Assembly (NCBI GenBank): GCA_021737405.1
Contig: JAIPEG010000008.1
Span: 38,936 to 102,935 of the forward strand
Direction: 5' to 3'
DNA: 64,000 bases
Source of the DNA: Bacteriovoracaceae bacterium
GTDB lineage: Bacteria; Bdellovibrionota; Bacteriovoracia; Bacteriovoracales; Bacteriovoracaceae
Part shown: piece after piece, positions 1-9,260 of the stretch
Numbering within the stretch: the first letter of the stretch is position 1
How the letters are laid out: every line of letters begins with the position of its first letter
Translations under genes and position numbers: made by a program
The notes under the pieces: generated by a model
Databases searched by the model: none
What the model saw: the letters and a program-made list of their open reading frames with translations, nothing else
Told to the model about the DNA's origin: nothing

Positions 1-2316
1 AAAAACATCTTCGATATCATCTGAGGCCCTTCGGTCTTTTTCTTCTAGCTGAACATAGACATCAAAGCGCCTTCCTAATTTAGTGTATTGACCAACAACT
101 AAGCCGCCAGTGGATATGTTTATGGCCCTCGCGATTTCAGCGATCTCCACACCTCTGGCCCGGGCCTCGATACGATCAGGAATAATATGAACCTCTGGAA
201 GATCCCTCACATCATCAGAGCGAATCCCTTCCATCAGTTTCGTTTCTTCCATTTTTTTTAGCATGGCATAGTAGAATTCTTTTTGTTTTTCTGGATCTGG
301 TCCTCGAATGGTAAACTCAACAGGAGAGCCCCTTCGCCCACCGATGGCCGAGCCGAAGCGATCGCGGATAAAGACTTTTAAACCATCAATCACTTTCACT
401 TCTTCTCTTAATTTAGCTGCGACCTCGGCTTGGGTAAGATCACGCTCACTCTTAGGTTTTAGGACGACAACGCCATTACCACGGTTACCTTGCCCCCCAC
501 GCCCAAAGCCGCCAACGGCAACATAAGTTCTCTCGACATAGGGATTTTTAGAAACTATTTCTTCAAATTTTCGTACCTTTTCATTGGTATATTCCATCGA
601 ACGCCCATCGGGGGCCAAGAAGATACAAAAGAGCACGCCACTATCTTGAGCGGGAGTAAACTCTCGTGGGATTTTATTAAAAAATAGAAATGAACTTAAA
701 AAGACGACCAAGGAGAAAATGAGAACCTTAACCTTGTTATTAAGAGAAAACTCAAGCCCCCGAAGATAGCGACTACCAAGTACCTCGACAATTTTATCCA
801 CAAGGCGATGAATCCACAGTCCCTTTCCTAAAATATCGAGAAACTGAGAACAACGCATAGGAGTGAGAGTAAGCGCCTCAATGGATGAAAGTGAAACAGC
901 GATACATAAGGTAATGGCAAACTCATAGAAGAATCGGCCTTCAATACCACTCATAAAAGTAATCGGAGCAAAAATAGAGACGAGAGCAAGTGTGGTTGCA
1001 ATGACGGCAAAGGTAATCTCTTTACTACCAAGAAGGGAGGCCTTGAGCTTGTCATAACCATCAGTTGCATAGCGAACAATATTTTCAAGCATCACGATGG
1101 CATCATCTACCACAATTCCAATCGCAAGCGAGAGTCCTAATAAAGAGAAGGTATTAAGGGAGAAACCAAAGAGATACATGAAAGCAAATGCTCCCACGAT
1201 TGCAGTAGGAATCGCTAAAATAATATTAATGGTTGCACTCATGGATTTTAGAAAGAGCCAACACACCAGACTTGTTAAAAAAGCCGAGAGAAGGAGATTT
1301 AAAACCAACTCGTCAACACTGGCCCTAATAAATTGAGTCCTATCAAAGTTGGGCTTAATCGAAATCCCCGTGGGAAGATTTTCATTTATTTTATCAAGTT
1401 TTGCCAAAACCCTATCAGCAGTGGCAACGGCATTGACCCCCCGCTGTTTTTGAACGGCCATACCAATAGCAAAGACGCCATTGAAGCGAGAAATTCTTCT
1501 TAAATTCTCAATCCCTTCATAAACCTTGGCGACATCTTTGACCTGAAGGGGAACGAAGTTTGGAGCTCCTCCCCTGCGAGAGATGACCATATTTTTAAAT
1601 TCGTTCGTGTCAGTCGCCTCGCCCATAATACGAATGAGTAATTCATCGTCACCCTTTTCAAACTTGCCAGCAGGAAGCTCGAGGTGCTCTCTTTGGATAC
1701 TATTAAAGATATCAATTGGTGTGAGCTGAAAGCGGTTTAACTTATCGACTTCAAGGTCAATACGCATGATTGGTTCGTGATACCCAAAGGCCCTAACCTC
1801 GGCCACTCCTTCAACTGTGGAAATTTGATCCCTAATTTGATCTCTAAAGAGGATCATGACTTCTCTTTTTGAGAGGGTCTCCGTAAAAAGAGATAAATAC
1901 ATAATAGGATCGTCAGCCGCGTTGCTCTTTGTGACGACAGGGGGCTCTACTGTTCCTGGTAGCTCTCGCTGGGCCCTACCAAGCAAGGTTTGAACTTCTT
2001 GAAGAGCGAAGTCGACGTTCTTATCTAATTCAAACTCAAGAGTGACCGATCCGTTACCACGATCGGCCGTTGCAGAGAGACTACGAATCCCTTGCATGGA
2101 AACGAGAACACTCTCAACCGGTTCAAGAATGTCTTTTTCAATAACCTCAGGGGTGGCTCCGTCGTAAATATAATTTACAGTGATCGTCGGATAGTCGACA
2201 TCTGGATTTTCATTAATACCAAGTTGGAAAAAGCCAAGAAGACCAAAGAGGATCATGGCAAACATCAGCATCCAAGCGAAAACTGGTTTCTTTATGGAGA
2301 TTTCAGATAAAGTCAT
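1..2316 (-). CDS. RND-family efflux pump permease (AcrB-like), 3' end beyond window
   Basis: The reverse strand is open from an ATG at 2316 to the window edge (772 codons), so the ORF track misses it. I translated it directly: it starts MTLSEISIKKPVFAWMLMF, the usual first transmembrane helix of HAE-type RND pumps. The porter domain follows, then a second hydrophobic block with the family signature around GLSLAIGIVVDDAIVMLENI, carrying the paired Asp of the proton relay. RND permeases export drugs or metabolites by proton antiport together with a periplasmic adaptor and a TolC channel. The start codon overlaps the stop of the upstream TolC-like gene (ATGA), showing translational coupling. Roughly the last quarter of a normal ~1030-residue protein lies outside the window. 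Substrate is unknown. The family call is very secure. Confidence 0.93.
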   Translation of the reverse strand, partial: MTLSEISIKKPVFAWMLMFAMILFGLLGFFQLGINENPDVDYPTITVNYIYDGATPEVIEKDILEPVESVLVSMQGIRSLSATADRGNGSVTLEFELDKNVDFALQEVQTLLGRAQRELPGTVEPPVVTKSNAADDPIMYLSLFTETLSKREVMILFRDQIRDQISTVEGVAEVRAFGYHEPIMRIDLEVDKLNRFQLTPIDIFNSIQREHLELPAGKFEKGDDELLIRIMGEATDTNEFKNMVISRRGGAPNFVPLQVKDVAKVYEGIENLRRISRFNGVFAIGMAVQKQRGVNAVATADRVLAKLDKINENLPTGISIKPNFDRTQFIRASVDELVLNLLLSAFLTSLVCWLFLKSMSATINIILAIPTAIVGAFAFMYLFGFSLNTFSLLGLSLAIGIVVDDAIVMLENIVRYATDGYDKLKASLLGSKEITFAVIATTLALVSIFAPITFMSGIEGRFFYEFAITLCIAVSLSSIEALTLTPMRCSQFLDILGKGLWIHRLVDKIVEVLGSRYLRGLEFSLNNKVKVLIFSLVVFLSSFLFFNKIPREFTPAQDSGVLFCIFLAPDGRSMEYTNEKVRKFEEIVSKNPYVERTYVAVGGFGRGGQGNRGNGVVVLKPKSERDLTQAEVAAKLREEVKVIDGLKVFIRDRFGSAIGGRRGSPVEFTIRGPDPEKQKEFYYAMLKKMEETKLMEGIRSDDVRDLPEVHIIPDRIEARARGVEIAEIARAINISTGGLVVGQYTKLGRRFDVYVQLEEKDRRASDDIEDVF

Positions 2317-3560
2317 AGCTCAATATCTCCATTGATCAGCTTTAAAGAATACCACTGTTCTGCCAGGGTGTACTTCATAGACTCATAAGAAATCTCTGCC
2401 TGAATAAGCTGTTCAAGGGCCCTATTTAAATCAAGAGCATCAATAAGCCCTTTCTTAAATTCTTTACTTTGCTCTTTATAATTTTGTTTAGAAACATCAT
2501 AAGAATCTTGAAGTAAGTCCTTTCGCTTTAACTGATTTTTAAACTGGGCCTCAACGACCTTGACCTCATTGGAGAGGTTTATCTGCGCCATTTTTAAATC
2601 ACTCTGAAATTGACGAAGCCTTACTCGCTCTTGTTCAACTCGAGAAGAAGTTGCTCCAAAATCAAAGAAGTTCCAGCTAAAAGAAATTGCGACGTCCCAA
2701 TCGTCCTGACGACCGAATTGACGTCTATTTAGGTAATAGTTTGAAATGAAATCGACTTGTGGTCTTAGAGATGCCTTTTGAATCGTTACATTTTGCAATT
2801 GATTTTCAATAGTCGTTTCAATTAACTGAAATTGCGGTCTTTGCGTTATGTCTTGGCCCCAGTTCCCTGGTAGACTTGAAAATTTTGAAAAATCTAATGA
2901 GATTTGCTCTGGATTTAGATCAATTCCTGTTAGGGCCAAAAGGTTTAAATGAGTCGTTTGCTGATTTTCCTTAAGTTCCTGCAAGCGCCCCTCAAGGGCC
3001 CTGAGCTGAGTCAAAGTGGATAGGTAATCAGCTTTTCTCACCCTCCCAATCGCACTCCACTTCTTTAAAAGCTTTGCCCGCTTTTCTAGACTCTCTACCT
3101 GACGACCAATCAGCCTCTCTTGATTAGCAAGATTAAGATAATCAAAATATAAGGCGCTTAATTGAAGAAAGAAGCTAAAGAGTTCACTGTCTTTTTGATT
3201 CTTTGCCAAGGCAGGAAGAATATCTTTGTATTTAAAGTAAGTGTACTCAGCCCCACCATTATAAAGAGTCGTGCGTAAACTAACCGCATTTTGACTATCG
3301 ATGCGATCAAACCCACTTTTTCCACGCTCTGCATTTAGAGGAACATTCCCGTAAAAATAGACACCTTGAACAGAAAGCTGAGGCATAAATGCCGACTTAA
3401 GCTCACGAATTCTTGCTTTTTGGAAATCTACTTCAAGCTCAACTCTTTTTATATTTGGATTATTTTTCTTGGCGGCTTGATATAGATCTACAATCGTATT
3501 TGCCGAGAGAATACTTCGAGATGTGACAATAAATAGCAATGCCAAGACAATACGTTGCAT
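2313..3560 (-). CDS. TolC-family outer-membrane efflux protein
   Basis: 415 residues with a Sec signal peptide (MQRIVLALLFIVTSRSILSA). Two repeated blocks rich in long amphipathic helices follow, with the typical opening DLYQAAKKNNPNIKRVELEVDFQKARIRELKSAFMPQLS. This is the OEP/TolC layout, which trimerises into an outer-membrane channel with a periplasmic tunnel. It is the first gene of the unit visible here and its stop overlaps the RND pump start by four bases, so the two are expected to work in one tripartite exporter. The periplasmic adaptor is not seen and may lie beyond the window. Length is near the family norm. Confidence 0.9.
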   Translation of the reverse strand: MQRIVLALLFIVTSRSILSANTIVDLYQAAKKNNPNIKRVELEVDFQKARIRELKSAFMPQLSVQGVYFYGNVPLNAERGKSGFDRIDSQNAVSLRTTLYNGGAEYTYFKYKDILPALAKNQKDSELFSFFLQLSALYFDYLNLANQERLIGRQVESLEKRAKLLKKWSAIGRVRKADYLSTLTQLRALEGRLQELKENQQTTHLNLLALTGIDLNPEQISLDFSKFSSLPGNWGQDITQRPQFQLIETTIENQLQNVTIQKASLRPQVDFISNYYLNRRQFGRQDDWDVAISFSWNFFDFGATSSRVEQERVRLRQFQSDLKMAQINLSNEVKVVEAQFKNQLKRKDLLQDSYDVSKQNYKEQSKEFKKGLIDALDLNRALEQLIQAEISYESMKYTLAEQWYSLKLINGDIEL

Positions 3561-3664
3561 AAATCCCCTAAAAGAATGGGAATTATGTCATGCCATAATC
3601 TCAAAGACTAGTTGGATTTATTCTTAAAACCTTTTACAGGCGCCTTAAATCGATTAAAGAAATA

Positions 3665-6600
3665 TTACTGTTGCTGCTGAGTGCCCTGCCAAAAATCATT
3701 CAGTCGTAAGGTATAAAGATCTTCCTTATTCATCGTTGATTCAAAAAGCTCTTTAATGCTCTCGCCAAAACCCAAAGATGAGAAATTCCTATAACTTATG
3801 TCACTAAAGACAATCTCAAATAGGCTTCTCTCTTTGAGATAACTAAGCTTTTGGTGGGCCTCTAGATCCTCACCTTGAGAGTTTTTCAAGGCCCGCTCTA
3901 ACCTTAGAATCATTTGATCTCTTTCATAGCGAGCCGTTTCAATGATTTTCGTGGCCTCATCTCTGAGTAACGGAGTAACCTCACCACCACTTTCAATGAG
4001 TTGCTTCTTCAAAGACTCTACTTTCGGATAAAGAACCCTATGGATAAAGCGTATACTATTTTTGGACTGGGCAAACTCTCCTCTCACTCGATTAAAAGGT
4101 GAGACCACGTTTTCCTCTGAGAATAATTCGGCCTCTACTGCGCGCGCCTCACTATTTTCAACGTTTGTAAGGTCCATCACCTTTTCTCTGGCCAGCTTTC
4201 TAGACTGCGCCTTGGATTTTCCTTCCTTTCTAAAGAGAAGATAAGCTTCTCTCCAATCTTTGAAATGCTGAAACTCATGGGCCAAAGAAGAAAGAGCACT
4301 AGGAGATCTCATATTGACCCCGAGAACTGGACGATTTAGACCATCAAACCGAAAATAGTTTTGACCGAGAAGGGACTCTACAAGACTTCCCTTTGAATCA
4401 GATACTCCAATATGTCGCAACTCTCCTTCAAACTCACCTAATTCCTTTATCATTTCAAAAACATATTCATCTGAACTCTCTGTGACTTTAAAGAGCTCTT
4501 TTTGAGTGGCTCCTTCAAAGACGTAATCCATTTTGATTTTATGAATTTTTCCTTTTATTTCACTGGTCCCGACAAGGGCGCTTAGCTCACTGAGCTCCAT
4601 AACTTTACTATTTGTAAGACCTATATCTCTTGATTTTCGAAGTGAGAGAGAAAGTATTTCTTTAACCTCTAAAGAGAGTTCACCTCTTGCCTCCAAAGCT
4701 CTTCTTAAATCTAATAAAATGTCATGAAATTCAATCGTAGAAATTTTCTTATCTAGAAACGCTCGATATTTTTGAATGAAAGGAGAAAAATTAAGTCCCA
4801 ATAAATCTAAAATGTCCCTGTGAAGAGCAACCAGTGATTCAACACCAAATTTTTGAACCAATTCACCTTGCCCCTCTGAAGTTACATTGATGAGGTAATT
4901 AATTTGTCTTCCAAAGTTTTCTAATTGTACTTGGCGAGAAATACCAATATTTTTAATTTCAGGACTTATTGGTAGAACCTCTTCCCCTTTGGCGAATGTT
5001 TTCAATGCGCCAGTATCATCAACAATGAATAAAAGACCGTAGCCAGCTCCTTTAGAAGTATTAGTTGATCCACTCAAGGGCGAAGCAACCCTTACTAAAA
5101 AAGCATCTGGATCAATGACTAATTTGTCTTCTCCATCGAGCATTGCATAATACCTAGCATCCATTGCGGTCGTTTCAAAACCAACTTGTCCAGAGTCTCC
5201 TCGATTGGTTGTCACAACTAAACTTTGATCCGCAAATTCTTGAATTGTGTAATACGTTGGGTTCTTACGTACCTTTGCAACCACTTCCCTTCTTACGCTA
5301 TCAGGCTCATTTGCTAAGATATAGACGCCCTTTCCCCCACTACCATCTGGTTCTTTGATGACAAACTTCCCAAGTTTATCGATAGGAGTCTCAAATAATT
5401 CGTTAAGATTATCCAGCCCAAGAGTTCTTGTAGGACCCACACCCCTTAATCCTTCTGGTAAATAACGACTCGAGAGATAATCGGCGATGAGCTGAAAGAT
5501 TCTCTTATCATCTAAAGTGCGCCCACCAATATTACTGATGTAAATTTTTCTGTTTAAAAGAGCATCAACGAGTTCTTCTCCTTGCTCGCTTTCGGCGCGC
5601 GTGGGATCGACTCCAAGTTTATAAGAAGACTCCATAAGTAAGGGTTTTCCATCATCTCCAAACTCAATTCCATTGATAAGACCAGTCTTTGAGTAAGTGT
5701 ATTTGTAACCCACATGAGGCTCAAGCGTTACACCATACTTTCTTGCTAATTTCTTATTTGTCTCTTCATAAAAGGCAGGGTCACGAATAGGTATATCTTT
5801 TTTACTAGACTGCAAAAGAAATGATTCATCGGCCCTACTATAAACTCCTGTGACCACAGGGTTTTTAGACCCTTTCCCAGTATTAAGTCTTACAAATCCT
5901 GAAGCATCAATATATAAGTCTTTTGGTTCAACTAATGGCATTCCAGAAAATTCTGCAATAGAAGCGACATCTGGGTGAGCAGCATTTCCAGATCCCGGAC
6001 CAATAATGACAGAAATCCCCTCTTCTTTATTTGTCCACTTCAAAGCGTTATCTTCAATTGTCTTTTTTAGTGATTTAAATGGATTCCCTTGCACCATTCT
6101 TTCCGAGATTTTATCGAAAAGCTCCTTATCTCCTAACTGTAGAGCATGCTTTAAAAGGAGATTATTACTTAAGCCACTAGGTGTTGATCCGTTGGCCTCA
6201 TAAGAAATTGGTTTAGGATTTAAAATATTATCAATTGCAAAATCAAAGCCCACAACGGCAGAGAAAGGATAGTCCTTCATCACTTTTTTATTAAGCTTTG
6301 GTTCATAATAAATATTTGTCCGAAGCACATCAAGAAAGACATTTTGAAGACCCTTGGGCAAGGAATCGATCGTTAAATACTTTGCCGTATGCTCTCCTGA
6401 GTAAACCCTTTGCAAAACTTCTCTAAAAGTTCTCATGAAAGCTTCAGTTGACCCTGTTAATTTCTCATAAGTACTATGAGGCATTGGAACAAAACCTCTA
6501 AAAGGAACCTTTGACACTTTTGTGTATTGACCCGTCTTTGCATCTTTTGTCATAAAGGTCATTTCATTATCCGCATGAATCAAAGTCATGCGATTATTGA

Positions 6601-6934
6601 GTTCTTCAATTCCTTCTGCTCCCCTAGAGAAATATTCATCAACGAAGCCCGAGGCATATGAGTGAGGCCGTCCGGCAGAACTCAAAAGGAAATTATTTGC
6701 TTCTTGCTCGATAATTTCACTACCGTCCTCTGATTTTAGCCTTAACTTAAAAGCACCTAAAATCTCCCTATCGTATCTTGGGTTTACGATTGGGGCTCGT
6801 CTAAACAGTTCATAGCAGGACAATTGGTCTGCTAGTGAGGCAATTTCTCTTGTTCTTTCCTGTTGAGAGGTCGAACACGCACTAATGAAAAGACAAAGGA
6901 CTAAAATTGCTGAAAGATAATTCTTAGTTTTCAT
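3665..6934 (-). CDS. Lipoprotein with circularly permuted ATP-grasp fold and C-terminal HExxH metallopeptidase-like motif
   Basis: 1089 residues. The N-terminus is a lipoprotein signal with lipobox ISAC at about residues 17-20, so the protein should be exported and lipidated. Residues ~200-600 carry the ordered motifs of circularly permuted ATP-grasp proteins (DUF404/DUF407 type): SYEANGSTPSG, VIIGPGSGNAAHPD followed by MPLVEPKDL, NIGGRTLDDKR, FVIKEPDGSGGKGVYIL and YTIQEFADQS. A different region near residue 886 contains AHEFQHFKDW, an HExxH zinc motif. About 36 residues later comes ENSEARAVEAEL, a plausible third ligand. ATP-grasp enzymes make amide bonds using ATP, which is not expected outside the cytoplasm, so the exported location is odd. 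The gene stands alone, with 104 bp to the efflux operon downstream and 91 bp from the PhyH gene upstream. Fold assignment is strong from motif order; activity is unproven. Confidence 0.82.
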   Translation of the reverse strand: MKTKNYLSAILVLCLFISACSTSQQERTREIASLADQLSCYELFRRAPIVNPRYDREILGAFKLRLKSEDGSEIIEQEANNFLLSSAGRPHSYASGFVDEYFSRGAEGIEELNNRMTLIHADNEMTFMTKDAKTGQYTKVSKVPFRGFVPMPHSTYEKLTGSTEAFMRTFREVLQRVYSGEHTAKYLTIDSLPKGLQNVFLDVLRTNIYYEPKLNKKVMKDYPFSAVVGFDFAIDNILNPKPISYEANGSTPSGLSNNLLLKHALQLGDKELFDKISERMVQGNPFKSLKKTIEDNALKWTNKEEGISVIIGPGSGNAAHPDVASIAEFSGMPLVEPKDLYIDASGFVRLNTGKGSKNPVVTGVYSRADESFLLQSSKKDIPIRDPAFYEETNKKLARKYGVTLEPHVGYKYTYSKTGLINGIEFGDDGKPLLMESSYKLGVDPTRAESEQGEELVDALLNRKIYISNIGGRTLDDKRIFQLIADYLSSRYLPEGLRGVGPTRTLGLDNLNELFETPIDKLGKFVIKEPDGSGGKGVYILANEPDSVRREVVAKVRKNPTYYTIQEFADQSLVVTTNRGDSGQVGFETTAMDARYYAMLDGEDKLVIDPDAFLVRVASPLSGSTNTSKGAGYGLLFIVDDTGALKTFAKGEEVLPISPEIKNIGISRQVQLENFGRQINYLINVTSEGQGELVQKFGVESLVALHRDILDLLGLNFSPFIQKYRAFLDKKISTIEFHDILLDLRRALEARGELSLEVKEILSLSLRKSRDIGLTNSKVMELSELSALVGTSEIKGKIHKIKMDYVFEGATQKELFKVTESSDEYVFEMIKELGEFEGELRHIGVSDSKGSLVESLLGQNYFRFDGLNRPVLGVNMRSPSALSSLAHEFQHFKDWREAYLLFRKEGKSKAQSRKLAREKVMDLTNVENSEARAVEAELFSEENVVSPFNRVRGEFAQSKNSIRFIHRVLYPKVESLKKQLIESGGEVTPLLRDEATKIIETARYERDQMILRLERALKNSQGEDLEAHQKLSYLKERSLFEIVFSDISYRNFSSLGFGESIKELFESTMNKEDLYTLRLNDFWQGTQQQQ

Positions 6935-7025
6935 ATCTTTCTTTTCGGAACATTGACTTCAAATTCAACGGTTTAGATAATTTTATTCTAAATAATAAGA
7001 GACCCTAAACAAAATCCCTCAAGTA

Positions 7026-7766
7026 TTATTCTACCTTTTTAAAATCCCCATTTACTAAGAGTGACCTTTTCTTGTTCAACACGAGTTTACCAGAATCTGC
7101 TAAATTAGATTTTGGCAAATAGAAGCGACTGATGGCAATTCTTCGATTTTGAGATTTATTGGGTGCACTACCATGAACCATCAGGCAGTCGTGAATCAAA
7201 AGATCTCCAGCAGCTGCCTCAGGTAATAGCTTTTCAAGTCCTTTCATTGTTAATGACTTAAGATCACAAGAAAAATCATTAAAGTTGTGTGCCTTATGAG
7301 GTAATTCACCTAAGAGATGACTACCTGGTATATACCAAATACCACCATTACCTAGCCCACTTGCTTCAAGCGGAGTCCAAGTGTTAAGCCCTCTATTCTC
7401 TTTCGAACAAAAATAAACAGCATCTTGGTGAGGACGATAACCAAAACCCGTTTCAGCTCTTTTAAACAATACTTCACTAGTGAATAAACTTGCACTCTCC
7501 TCTAAAAGAAAATCGACAAGGTCATTTAAGGAATCAATATTAAAAAGATTGTTGAAATCACTACTCAAATGTTTCTGTGCTTGAGCAATAAACTCTACCT
7601 TCCCGCCGGAAAATTTTTTATCTGCTCCGGGAATATTTCTGAGGTTCTTCTTCACCTCTTGAACTAAAGAATTTTTAATTTTAGATATTAAATCTAGACT
7701 ATAGAACCCTTTAACATGGAGGTAGCCATTTTCTTTAAAGTCAGATAAAATCCTAGAGTCTTTCAT
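7026..7766 (-). CDS. Phytanoyl-CoA dioxygenase (PhyH)-family Fe(II)/2-oxoglutarate oxygenase
   Basis: 246 residues. The Fe(II) facial triad is visible as HQD (H113, D115) in RPHQDAVYF and H198 in MVHGSAPNKS, followed by RR (208-209) for 2-oxoglutarate binding. The phrase WYIPGSHLLGELPH is typical of PhyH proteins. These enzymes hydroxylate small molecules or lipids, and many bacterial members act in natural-product tailoring; the substrate here cannot be told. No signal peptide, so cytoplasmic. It is divergent from the B12-type radical SAM gene with only 28 bp between the starts, suggesting shared control and possibly one pathway. Confidence 0.88.
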   Translation of the reverse strand: MKDSRILSDFKENGYLHVKGFYSLDLISKIKNSLVQEVKKNLRNIPGADKKFSGGKVEFIAQAQKHLSSDFNNLFNIDSLNDLVDFLLEESASLFTSEVLFKRAETGFGYRPHQDAVYFCSKENRGLNTWTPLEASGLGNGGIWYIPGSHLLGELPHKAHNFNDFSCDLKSLTMKGLEKLLPEAAAGDLLIHDCLMVHGSAPNKSQNRRIAISRFYLPKSNLADSGKLVLNKKRSLLVNGDFKKVE

Positions 7767-7794
7767 TAAGAAACTTTATCATAAGTTAATTACT

Positions 7795-9180
7795 ATGAAA
7801 ATAACTCTTGCCTTCCTACCAGCATGGCTACCATTAACACCACCACTTGGAATAACGGCCCTAGGTTCCTTCCTAAAGCTTCAAAAAGTAGACATTGATC
7901 TTTTAGACTTAAATAGTGAAATTCATAAAAACAGTCATGTACCAAGTCTATGGGACATGGAAAAAGCAATCCTATGGATGAAAGAAAAATCTTACAAAAA
8001 CCAAGTCCATCCCCATATTGAAGATGAATTAAAGAAAAGTGCATTAAAGCTAGCCTTTAGTGAAAGTCGAGTCATAGGCTTTTCCATTTACTCAAGTAAC
8101 TACAGACCAACTCGTATTTTCATAAAGTTATTAAGAAATTTAAATAAGGATTTAAAAATTATTTTAGGCGGACCTGGAATAAATAAAGCACAGGTCAAAA
8201 GAGATATTGAAGAAGGTTTAATAGATGCCGCCATTTTTGGAGAGGGCGAAGTTGCAACATTAAATCTTTTAAAATTTTGGGAGGGAAATCTAGAAAAGAA
8301 AGAACTCGGCAATGTCATGCTAAAAGTAGACGATGATATATATGAGAGCTCAACATATCCTCTTATGAAAATGAAAGAGATACCTATTCCTAATTTTCAT
8401 CAATTTAATCTCGCGAACTATTATAGTGAAGTCTTACCTATCGAATTTTCTAGAGGCTGTGTTGCAAGCTGTACCTTTTGTTCTGAAACCAACTATTGGG
8501 TAAGTTTTAGAACAAAGAGCGTAGACCAAATCATTGAAGAACTTAAGTCTGGAATTCAAAATCATCAGGTTAAATCATTCCGTGTCGTTGACTCCCTTAT
8601 GAATGGAAATATGAATCTTCTCGTAAGTTTGGCCGAGAGAATTATCGAAGAAAAACTTAATATCGGCTGGTACGGTTATTGTAGAATTAATCCTAAAATG
8701 ACACCAGAGGTACTTAATCTTTTAAAGCGCGCAGGCTGCGTTAATATCATGTATGGTCTAGAAACAGGATCACAAAAGATACTTGATCTCATGAACAAAA
8801 AAGTGAATGTACTTGATAATTATAAAGTTGTTATAGATACACACAAGTCTGGAATAGGGGCAGAAGCTGAGATTTTAGTAGGCTTTCCTGGCGAAAATAT
8901 TATCGATTATTTTAAGACCCTTTATATGCTCTTTCGTTTAAGAAATCACTTAAATTCTGTTTCAACAGGTTCTCCAATGGAAGTTGTTCGAAATTCTGAG
9001 GTTTTTGATAATTCTGAAAAATTTGGTGTCCGATTTTTAAAAAGTGGCTGGGCTTCCAAGACTTATTTGAATAATCATTACACGAGACAAATACTCTTTC
9101 ATTTCTTGAATTTTTATCTAACTCTTATCGGTATCAAACAACCTTACACACTTGAAAATATCTCTAAAGGAAGAGCTTAA
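7795..9180 (+). CDS. B12-binding-domain radical SAM protein
   Basis: 461 residues. The N-terminal ~150 residues form a cobalamin-binding-like Rossmann domain (PPLGITALGSFLKLQ, then IILGGPGINKAQ). The radical SAM cluster motif follows: C222, C226, C229 in SRGCVASCTFC. The later segment GLETGSQKILDLMNKKV and the GFPGE motif are typical of class B radical SAM proteins. These enzymes often methylate unactivated carbons or rearrange lipids and natural products; the exact reaction is unknown. It starts with ATG a few bases from the divergent PhyH oxygenase. A distant relative of the same class lies at 20386-22167, but sequence similarity outside the motifs is low. Confidence 0.88.
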   Translation: MKITLAFLPAWLPLTPPLGITALGSFLKLQKVDIDLLDLNSEIHKNSHVPSLWDMEKAILWMKEKSYKNQVHPHIEDELKKSALKLAFSESRVIGFSIYSSNYRPTRIFIKLLRNLNKDLKIILGGPGINKAQVKRDIEEGLIDAAIFGEGEVATLNLLKFWEGNLEKKELGNVMLKVDDDIYESSTYPLMKMKEIPIPNFHQFNLANYYSEVLPIEFSRGCVASCTFCSETNYWVSFRTKSVDQIIEELKSGIQNHQVKSFRVVDSLMNGNMNLLVSLAERIIEEKLNIGWYGYCRINPKMTPEVLNLLKRAGCVNIMYGLETGSQKILDLMNKKVNVLDNYKVVIDTHKSGIGAEAEILVGFPGENIIDYFKTLYMLFRLRNHLNSVSTGSPMEVVRNSEVFDNSEKFGVRFLKSGWASKTYLNNHYTRQILFHFLNFYLTLIGIKQPYTLENISKGRA

Positions 9181-9202
9181 TACGCTCCTGAAATCTATTA
9201 GA

Positions 9203-9251
9203 GGAGTACTTTAAAACTTTTAATAGATAACTCGTAAGTTCAAAGCACTCC
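9203..9251. terminator. Imperfect hairpin between convergent genes
   Basis: GGAGTACTTT at 9203-9212 can pair with AAAGCACTCC at 9242-9251 with one mismatch. The loop contains a second competing inverted repeat (ATCTATTA / TAATAGAT). It lies between the convergent stops at 9180 and 9261, where a bidirectional terminator is expected. There is no strong T tract, so the call is tentative. Confidence 0.35.
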
Positions 9252-9260
9252 TAAGAAAGC

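Noticed and set aside
7793-8044. Minus-strand 83-aa ORF at the 5' end of the B12 radical SAM gene
   Set aside because: Fully antisense to a well-supported gene and without a plausible start signal.
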